From NCBI GenBank assembly GCA_964510055.1, contig CAZDZY010000098.1:1-11304 (forward strand): a stretch of 11,304 nt of DNA, given 5' to 3'. The notes under the pieces are model-generated. The model worked only from the letters and a program-made list of their open reading frames with translations, had not been told where the DNA came from and did not search any database. The stretch is from DTFZ01 sp964510055. Lineage in GTDB: Bacteria; Bacillota; Clostridia; Christensenellales; SZUA-584. Both the position numbers and the translations under genes were made by a program. Of this stretch, positions 6,995 through 11,304 are shown piece after piece; the first letter of the stretch is position 1, and every line of letters begins with the position of its first letter.

Positions 6995-8720
6995 GCCGCA
7001 CCTCCTCCGGCTCTATGGCGTCAAAAGCGCATACCTTCGCGCAAAGGCCGCATGCCGTGCATATAGTATCGTCTATCCTCATTCCCTCTTCAGCTTTTTC
7101 TATAGCGGGACAGCCGAGCTTTAAGCACGCGCCGCAAGTTTTGCATTTATCGTTTATGCTGTAAGCAGGCGGATGCTTCCTGCTTAATAAAACGCACGGG
7201 CGTTTTACGATGATAACGCTCAGCTCTTCACGCTCCGTCTCTTCTTTTATCACAGTCTCGAGTTCCTTTAAGTCGTACGGGTCAACTGTACGCACATGCC
7301 TGACGCCTATACTTTTGATAAGAGCGGGGATGTCTATAGCGTAAACGGGTTCGCCTTTTATATTTTTACCCGTTGCCGGATGGTCCTGGTGCCCCGTCAT
7401 GCCTGTCGTTGAATTGTCAAGTATCAAAACGGTCGAGGTCGCGCCGTTGTAGACCATATCGATAAGTCCTGTTATGCCGGAGTGAATGAACGTTGAGTCG
7501 CCTATCACCGCAACAAGCTTTCTCGCGAAATCCTTTCCTCTTGCTTTCTCCATACCCATAGCGGTTCCTATGCTGGCGCCCATGCATATGCACGTGTCTA
7601 TACCCTGAAGAGGAGGCAGCGCCCCCAGCGTATAGCAGCCAATATCGCCCGCGGCGGTTATTTTCAGCTTTTTAAGCGCATGATACACTCCCCTGTGAGG
7701 GCAGCCCGGGCACATGACGGGCGGCCTCTGGGGGAGCGCTCCCGGGTCGTTGATGTCTCTCTTTTCCCCGCCAATTCTTTCGGCTACTATATTTACGCTG
7801 TACTCGCCCTGAACAGTAAATATGTCTTTCCCGGCAACATCGATCCCCATCGCCTTTATCTGTTCTTCCATAAAAGGTTCAAGTTCTTCGGCAACATAAA
7901 GTTTCTTTACTTTTGATGCAAACTCTTTTATCAGTTTTTCGGGCAGAGGATAAACCATGCCTATCTTTAGAACGCTCGCATTCGGCAGCGCTTCTTTTAC
8001 ATACTGATAATTAATGCCGCTTGTAATGACTCCGATGTCTGTTTCGTTATACTCGGCGATATTAATTTCCATCGTATCAGCATACGCCTTTATATCGCTC
8101 ATACGTTTTTCTACGACGATATGGCGTTTTTTTGCCATACCGGGCATCATAACATATTTGCCGATGTCTTTTACATAGGGTTTTAAGGGTATTTGCAGCC
8201 TGTCGGCCGGTTCGACTATGCCCTGCGAATGCGAAAGCCTCGTATTCGAACGGACGAATACAGGCGTATCAAACTTTTCAGAAAGTTCAAAAGCAAGCTT
8301 TACGAACTCTTTTGCTTCCATGCTGTCCGAAGGCTCCAGCATTGGAACATGCGCGCTCCTCGCGTAATACCTTGAGTCCTGCTCGTTCTGGCTCGAATGC
8401 ATGCCCGGGTCGTCGGCGACTATTACGACAAGCCCGCCGTTTATGCCCGTATAAGATATGGTGAACAGCGGGTCGGCGGCAACATTGAGTCCTACATGCT
8501 TCATGCAGCACAAAGCTCTCGCTCCTGCGATCGCCGCGCCAATGGCCACCTCCATCGCGACCTTCTCGTTGGGCGACCACTCGGAATATATGCAATCGTA
8601 TTTAGCTATATTTTCAGTGATCTCGGTACTCGGCGTACCGGGGTAAGCCGTCGCAACTGTGACTCCCGCTTCATAAGCGCCTCTCGCAAAAGCCTCATTG
8701 CCAAGCATAAGTTTTTTCAT
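6987..8720 (-). CDS. iorA: Indolepyruvate:ferredoxin oxidoreductase, alpha subunit
   Basis: This is the large catalytic subunit of IOR, 577 residues. The domains in order are an N-terminal pyrimidine-binding/transketolase-like part (AYPGTPSTEI at 25-34; Glu57 is the likely TPP-activating acid), a middle domain (about 225-320), a TPP-pyrophosphate domain with CPGCPHRG (337-344), GDIGCYTLG (358-366) and the G-D-S...N metal/TPP motif (GDST 407-410, N436), and a C-terminal two-cluster ferredoxin domain. Cluster ligands are C526, C529, C532, C537 and C554, C557, C560, C564. The usual proline after the last cysteine is alanine here (C564-A565), which leaves the ligands intact. GGAG lies upstream of the ATG at 8720, 12 bp after the paaK2 stop. 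Aromatic substrate preference is inferred from family membership and the adjoining aryl-CoA ligases. Confidence 0.95.
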   Translation of the reverse strand: MKKLMLGNEAFARGAYEAGVTVATAYPGTPSTEITENIAKYDCIYSEWSPNEKVAMEVAIGAAIAGARALCCMKHVGLNVAADPLFTISYTGINGGLVVIVADDPGMHSSQNEQDSRYYARSAHVPMLEPSDSMEAKEFVKLAFELSEKFDTPVFVRSNTRLSHSQGIVEPADRLQIPLKPYVKDIGKYVMMPGMAKKRHIVVEKRMSDIKAYADTMEINIAEYNETDIGVITSGINYQYVKEALPNASVLKIGMVYPLPEKLIKEFASKVKKLYVAEELEPFMEEQIKAMGIDVAGKDIFTVQGEYSVNIVAERIGGEKRDINDPGALPQRPPVMCPGCPHRGVYHALKKLKITAAGDIGCYTLGALPPLQGIDTCICMGASIGTAMGMEKARGKDFARKLVAVIGDSTFIHSGITGLIDMVYNGATSTVLILDNSTTGMTGHQDHPATGKNIKGEPVYAIDIPALIKSIGVRHVRTVDPYDLKELETVIKEETEREELSVIIVKRPCVLLSRKHPPAYSINDKCKTCGACLKLGCPAIEKAEEGMRIDDTICTACGLCAKVCAFDAIEPEEVRHD

Positions 8721-8732
8721 TTGAGTCTCCGT

Positions 8733-10025
8733 TTACCTTAGATCCGTTACCCTTTTTGCCTTGCCCTCAAAACGTTTCAGCGACTGGGGTTCCACGAGCC
8801 GCACATCGGCTTCTATACCCAGCACTGTGTAAAGCGAATGCTTTACCTTCTTCTCCAGCGCCTCGAGCGCGCTGAATTTTTCAAGCAGCGCCGCGTCTAT
8901 GACCTCTACGAGCACTTCTATCTTGTCCATATAACCGTCTTTGCGGACTATTATTTCATAATGCGGCCCCAAATCGTCTATATCGAGCAGCACGCTTTCT
9001 ATCTGCGACGGGAACACATTCACTCCGCGTATTATGAGCATATCGTCGGTGCGCCCCTGTATCTTAGCCATGCGCATAGACGTCCTGCAGCATTCGCATT
9101 TTTCGGGTATCAGCCATGTTATATCCTTGGTGCGGTAGCGCAGTATGGGCAGCGCTTCCTTTGAGAGCGACGTGATCACCAGCTCGCCCGGCTGCCCCGG
9201 CGGCAGCGGCTCCAGCGTGTCCCTGTCCACTACCTCGCAGTAAAAATGGTCTTCCGCTATATGCATCCCGTTCCTGCAATAGCACTCACCTGAAACGCCC
9301 GGGCCGATTATTTCGGATAGGCCGTAATTTTCGGTAGCCGTAATATTCCACGCTTTTTCTATCTCGCGGCGCATCTCTTCGGTATGGCCTTCTCCCCCGA
9401 ACATGCCGAGCCGCAGAGGAAGCTTGCTTGTATCTATGCCTGCCTTTTTAGCGCACTCGGCCATATACAGCGCGTAAGACGGGGTGCCTACCAGCACTGT
9501 CGTGCCGAAATCCTGCATCACCATCAGCTGCCGCTCGGTATTGCCGCCCGATATCGGTATAACGGTGGCGCCGAGCTTCTCCATGCCGTAGTGCAGCCCG
9601 AAAGCGCCCGTAAAAAGCGTATACCCGAACGTTATCTGTACTATATCGTCAGGGGTCGCCCCTGCCGCGCACGCCAACCTTGCTATGAGCTCCGCCCACA
9701 TGTCTATATCGGCTTTTGTATAACCTACTACCGTAGGCTTGCCTGTTGTGCCCGAAGACGCGTGGATCCTTATGACTTCCTTCATCGGTACAGCAAAGAG
9801 TCTATACGGGTAATTCTGCCTTAGGTCGTCTTTAACTGTGAAAGGGATCTTTCGTATATCGTCAAGCGTTTTGATATCCGCCGGAGTGATGTTGGCGGCG
9901 TCAAGCTTCTTTCTATAATATTCAACTTTGTTGTAGCACCGTTCTACCGTGCTCTTTAAGCGTTCGAGCTGTATGGCTTCGATCTCACTCCTCGATGCGC
10001 ATTCAATACCTTCATTCCAAATCAT
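8733..10025 (-). CDS. paaK: Phenylacetate-CoA ligase (AMP-forming), copy 2
   Basis: The second aryl-acid:CoA ligase, 430 residues, collinear without gaps with the copy at 5073-6371 through at least the first 330 residues. It has the P-loop SSGTTGKPT (90-98), YGLSE (234-238), RYRTKDIT (296-303), GRTDDM (324-329) and the C-terminal GKAKRV lysine motif. C248, C310 and C312 are conserved, with an extra C313. It differs at likely pocket positions: 133-137 read FGYTL instead of YGYGL, 144 is Leu instead of Ala, and 211-214 read GEGH instead of AEPW. A different aryl substrate is therefore possible. It is the first gene of the - strand block; AGGAG lies just upstream of the ATG at 10025, and a TATAAT promoter lies about 78 bp upstream. 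Confidence 0.93.
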   Translation of the reverse strand: MIWNEGIECASRSEIEAIQLERLKSTVERCYNKVEYYRKKLDAANITPADIKTLDDIRKIPFTVKDDLRQNYPYRLFAVPMKEVIRIHASSGTTGKPTVVGYTKADIDMWAELIARLACAAGATPDDIVQITFGYTLFTGAFGLHYGMEKLGATVIPISGGNTERQLMVMQDFGTTVLVGTPSYALYMAECAKKAGIDTSKLPLRLGMFGGEGHTEEMRREIEKAWNITATENYGLSEIIGPGVSGECYCRNGMHIAEDHFYCEVVDRDTLEPLPPGQPGELVITSLSKEALPILRYRTKDITWLIPEKCECCRTSMRMAKIQGRTDDMLIIRGVNVFPSQIESVLLDIDDLGPHYEIIVRKDGYMDKIEVLVEVIDAALLEKFSALEALEKKVKHSLYTVLGIEADVRLVEPQSLKRFEGKAKRVTDLR

Positions 10026-10066
10026 AATTTCTCCTCATTTATCGGCAAACATACAAGAGAAATGCC

Positions 10067-10082
10067 GTTCTTCCGTTCTTCC
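10067..10082. repeat. 8-bp tandem repeat in the paaK2 leader
   Basis: GTTCTTCC is present twice in tandem (10067-10074 and 10075-10082); on the transcribed - strand it reads GGAAGAAC twice. It lies in the predicted untranslated leader between the promoter and paaK2. Purine-rich repeats here could be a regulator or ribosome-standby site, or chance. Confidence 0.5.
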
Positions 10083-10102
10083 TTATTAATCGCTCAGGGA
10101 TG

Positions 10103-10131
10103 ATTATAGCTTAATTGTTACAAAAAATAAA
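10103..10131 (-). promoter_or_regulatory. Candidate promoter of the paaK2-iorAB operon
   Basis: On the - strand a perfect TATAAT box (10103-10108) is preceded, 17 bp upstream, by a weak -35 match TTTATT (10126-10131, 3/6 to TTGACA) in an AT-rich stretch. It is the best housekeeping-type promoter in the 233-bp gap before paaK2 and would give a leader of about 70 nt. The poor -35 suggests that an activator may be needed. Confidence 0.55.
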
Positions 10132-10195
10132 GTGTTAATGTTATTCACGATATGTTAGGCCTGTGATCATGTGCCGCAATAACAGATCAATAACA
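10116..10195. promoter_or_regulatory. Cluster of TGTTA/TAACA motifs, possible operator array
   Basis: TGTTA occurs at 10116-10120, 10133-10137, 10139-10143 and 10153-10157, and its complement TAACA at 10180-10184 and 10191-10195. The last two are part of an exact 8-bp direct repeat CAATAACA (10177-10184 and 10188-10195) spaced 11 bp apart, one helical turn. The first copies lie within or next to the candidate promoter and the last ones upstream of it, as expected for a regulator's sites. No known operator consensus is recognised. Confidence 0.35.
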
Positions 10196-10207
10196 TTGCC
10201 GCCCGAT

Positions 10208-10230
10208 AAAAAAGCTGCGTGATGCAGCCC
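10208..10230 (-). terminator. Rho-independent terminator of the 183-aa gene
   Basis: Read on the - strand, GCTGC-ATCAC-GCAGC forms a hairpin (10214-10228), extendable by two G-U pairs, followed at once by TTTTTT (10213-10208). It lies about 30 bp past the stop of the gene at 10259-10810 and separates it from the paaK2 promoter, so paaK2 probably starts its own transcript. Confidence 0.75.
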
Positions 10231-10258
10231 AATGGCAGTGTTCAATGATCCCGGGAGA

Positions 10259-10810
10259 TCAGTCTTTAAGCATATTCGGGATATTGTCTGTTAAAAACCT
10301 TTGCGCCTTTGAGTCATAAAGCATTATCTCGAAAGTTCCTCTCGTTCCTTCCCTCATTTCGGAAGACATGCCTATTGAAGCCGATTTATCCGTAAGCACC
10401 CTCTTGCGTTTGCCCGGCTCTGTTTCCTGTGCCATAAGATAGCCTTCCTTAACGAGCCAGTTTGTTACCGCAGCGAACGAAAGCTTTTTCCTTTCCGGGT
10501 CGCAGGCAGCTTCGTTGACGGCTTTTACAAAGATTGAAACGGATACGGGCGTTTCGGAGATAACGACACGCGCAAGCTCTTCATCCGTGATAAAAAACGG
10601 CCGCTGGCTTCCCGATGGTTTCCCTATCCTTCCTCCGTTCGCTATTACTTGTCCGAGTATTCCCGACACATAAAAGAAACAGCGCGACAGCCTCAAATTG
10701 TTCAGCGCCGTGTCCTGCGGCATTTCTTCGCCGGATAATGGGTCGATGCCTTGCGCCAGCTTGTCAAGATATTCCTTAGCCCTTTTCAGTTTATCCAGTT
10801 CAGTGATCAT
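10259..10810 (-). CDS. Conserved-hypothetical-type protein with possible winged-helix C-terminal half
   Basis: A 183-residue soluble protein with no signal peptide or membrane segment, which I cannot name. Residues 1-60 form a predicted helical segment (LDKLKRAKEYLDKLAQGIDP, then NNLRLSRCFFYVSGILGQVI) resembling the start of small Firmicutes hypothetical proteins. Residues about 88-165 look like a winged helix: FVKAVNEA, then SFAAVTNWLVKEGYLM (111-126), a basic loop PGKRKRVLT (132-140), and a strand-rich GTFEIMLYDSKAQRFL (158-173). This suggests DNA binding or a role as a regulator or effector helper, but that is inference. AAGGAGG six bases before the ATG at 10810 supports translation. It stands alone, with its own terminator at 10208-10230 and a deleted IS upstream, so a promoter within 10811-10900 or read-through from the right is needed. 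Confidence 0.72.
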   Translation of the reverse strand: MITELDKLKRAKEYLDKLAQGIDPLSGEEMPQDTALNNLRLSRCFFYVSGILGQVIANGGRIGKPSGSQRPFFITDEELARVVISETPVSVSIFVKAVNEAACDPERKKLSFAAVTNWLVKEGYLMAQETEPGKRKRVLTDKSASIGMSSEMREGTRGTFEIMLYDSKAQRFLTDNIPNMLKD

Positions 10811-10904
10811 TTGGAACCTCCTTATCGGCAGTACTTAATATTTCTACATTTTCCGCCAAATTCCTTTTTATTTCTTAATAAGTTCAAAAAGAAAAAGCCG
10901 CTGG

Positions 10905-10908
10905 TAAA
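10905..10908. repeat. Target-site duplication TAAA (left copy; right copy 11261-11264)
   Basis: TAAA occurs directly outside both ends of the IS (10905-10908 and 11261-11264). A 4-bp direct repeat fits the 3-5 bp duplications of IS3-family insertions and indicates that both ends came from a single insertion event. A 4-bp match by chance has about a 1 in 256 probability. Confidence 0.7.
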
Positions 10909-10933
10909 TGAACTGCACCCCCAAAGTTAGACA
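10909..10933 (+). repeat. IS left terminal inverted repeat
   Basis: 25 bp beginning TGAACTGCACCCCC and ending AAAGTTAGACA. Compared with the complement of the right end, positions 8, 9, 13 and 14 differ; all others match. The outer TGAACTG and inner AAAGTTAGACA blocks are identical. Confidence 0.85.
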
Positions 10934-10969
10934 GTATGATATACTGAAAATAGCTTTAGGGGTGTTTTT

Positions 10970-11099
10970 ATGCCGAGANNNNNNNNNNAAACCAAATAAG
11001 CACTACACAGGGGAATTTAAGCAGCATGTAATCGAAGCAATGCGACAAGAGCATATGAGTTACAGGGAATCAGAGCGGCTCTTTCAATTGCCAGTTTGA
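10970..11099 (+). pseudogene. IS3-family OrfA remnant (N-terminal part)
   Basis: Starts with ATG at 10970 (M-P-R) after an AGGGGTG ribosome-like site, is interrupted by the N gap, and resumes as KPNKHYTGEFKQHVIEAMRQ and then SYRESERLFQLP before TGA at 11097-11099. The TGEFKQHVIEAM...SYRESERLF pattern is the beginning of the OrfA helix-turn-helix that recognises IS ends. The two sides are in different frames only because the filler is 10 N's, which is not a multiple of three; the true gap is probably of different length. About two thirds of a normal OrfA is absent. Confidence 0.8.
10979..10988. other. Assembly gap (10 N)
   Basis: Ten consecutive N's fall within the IS OrfA start. A round filler inside a repeated element is what scaffolding across a repeat produces. 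The flanking OrfA codons would be in frame with 0, 3, 9 or 12 bases but not 10, so the gap length is not measured. Confidence 0.97.
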
Positions 11100-11226
11100 T
11101 TCTCTTGAACACTTCAAGAATGAACTTGTGGAATATCTCGACTACTATAATAACCGTCGTATTAATGCAAAGCTAAAGGGCTTACCTCCTGCTGTTCACA
11201 GGCGGCAAGCCCTCTCTATTGCTTAA
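11092..11226 (+). pseudogene. IS3-family OrfB (transposase) C-terminal remnant
   Basis: Reads Q-FDSLEHFKNELVEYLDYYNN, then RRINAKLKGLPPAVHRRQAL, ending at TAA 11224-11226. This is the highly typical tail of IS150-type DDE transposases (YLDYYNNRR...KGL.P). The catalytic D, D and E residues lie upstream in the deleted part. It is in frame 1, while the OrfA remnant is in frame 0, as in intact elements where OrfB is reached by frameshifting. The join at about 11091-11096 marks the deletion. Confidence 0.85.
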
Positions 11227-11235
11227 ACAAAATTT

Positions 11236-11260
11236 TGTCTAACTTTTTGGGGTCAGTTCA
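11236..11260 (-). repeat. IS right terminal inverted repeat
   Basis: On the + strand it begins TGTCTAACTTT and ends GGGGTCAGTTCA; its complement matches the left end at 21 of 25 positions. The OrfB stop lies 9 bp inside it, the usual compact arrangement of IS3-family right ends. Confidence 0.85.
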
Positions 11261-11304
11261 TAAAACGGCTTATAAACCCTGTATTCTTATGATCTTTTAT
11301 CCTA

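Larger units (their letters stand above)
10909..11260 (+). mobile_element. Internally deleted IS3-family (IS150-like) element
   Basis: A 352-bp element bounded by 25-bp imperfect inverted repeats (left 10909-10933, right 11236-11260; 21 of 25 match). The ends begin TGAACTG and the inner part reads AAAGTTAGACA, typical of the IS150 group. It holds the start of OrfA (10970-11099) joined to the last 45 or so codons of OrfB (about 11092-11226). The helix-turn-helix remainder, the leucine zipper and the DDE catalytic core are missing, so it cannot transpose by itself but might be moved in trans by an intact relative. It is flanked by TAAA duplications and contains a 10-N assembly gap. Confidence 0.85.
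10882..11271 (-). terminator. Rho-independent terminator split by the IS remnant
   Basis: If the 352-bp element and one TAAA copy are removed, the - strand reads AAGCCG (from 11271-11266), a nine-base loop TTTTACCAG, then CGGCTT (10900-10895), followed by TTTCTTTTT (10894-10886). That is a six-pair stem with a T-run, the usual form of an intrinsic terminator for a - strand gene ending to the right of the window. The element now lies in the loop and pushes the two arms over 350 bp apart, so the terminator is probably non-functional. Confidence 0.55.

Noticed and set aside
10164..10173. Palindromic GATC-containing stretch (GTGATCATGT) resembling half a CRP-type site
   Set aside because: The match to TGTGA-N6-TCACA is incomplete and CRP-type control is not expected to follow this consensus in Clostridia.
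10908..11099. 63-codon frame starting before the IS left end
   Set aside because: It passes through the inverted repeat and the N gap out of the true OrfA frame; only its second half is genuine OrfA, whose start is 10970.
11265..11304. Open - strand frame at the right edge (possible gene end)
   Set aside because: Only 40 bp; without the IS the frame runs on through the terminator, so it is probably untranslated sequence beyond the stop of a gene outside the window.

Overview
The window looks like chromosome of a spore-forming Clostridia-type Bacillota. The evidence is a ylbJ sporulation gene beside the end of tmcAL, the clostridial rsmD-coaD-coiled-coil block, AGGAGG-type ribosome binding sites, frequent ATA isoleucine codons, and a complete anaerobic indolepyruvate:ferredoxin oxidoreductase. 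No tRNA, rRNA, CRISPR array, prophage or recognisable defence system is visible.

Layout. At the left, on the + strand, are the last 80 codons of a probable tRNA(Met) cytidine acetate ligase (tmcAL/ylbM) and an intact ylbJ with a plausible sigma-E-like promoter. ylbJ runs tail to tail into a ten-gene block on the - strand, and the two overlap by 33 bp. In transcription order the block is: phenylacetate-CoA ligase (paaK2), iorA, iorB, a second phenylacetate-CoA ligase (paaK1), a tandem ACT-domain protein, alanine racemase, 5-formyl-THF cyclo-ligase, rsmD, coaD and a small coiled-coil protein. All gaps inside it are below about 60 bp and many genes overlap or abut. I see no internal terminator, so it may be read as one long transcript from a promoter near 10103-10131.

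The first five genes form an aryl-acid module. IorAB interconverts aryl-2-oxoacids (indolepyruvate, phenylpyruvate, hydroxyphenylpyruvate) with aryl-acetyl-CoA, ferredoxin and CO2. The two AMP-forming ligases join aryl-acetates to CoA. The ACT protein may sense amino acids or aryl compounds. The module could run oxidatively (aromatic amino acid breakdown) or reductively (aromatic amino acid synthesis from scavenged aryl acids); sequence alone does not decide. The later genes are housekeeping (D-alanine, folate, 16S rRNA methylation, CoA synthesis), and coaD supplies the cofactor that the ligases and IOR consume.

Upstream of this block (10026-10258) is a control region with a TATAAT box, six TGTTA/TAACA pentamers and a terminator for the next gene. 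That gene is a 183-aa protein I can only call conserved-hypothetical-like, with a possible winged-helix C-terminal half. At the right end (10909-11260) sits a 352-bp internally deleted IS3-family (IS150-like) element with matching terminal inverted repeats and a 4-bp TAAA target duplication. It contains a 10-N assembly gap. Removing the element restores a stem-loop followed by a T-run on the - strand, so it appears to have inserted into the loop of a Rho-independent terminator belonging to a gene beyond the right edge.
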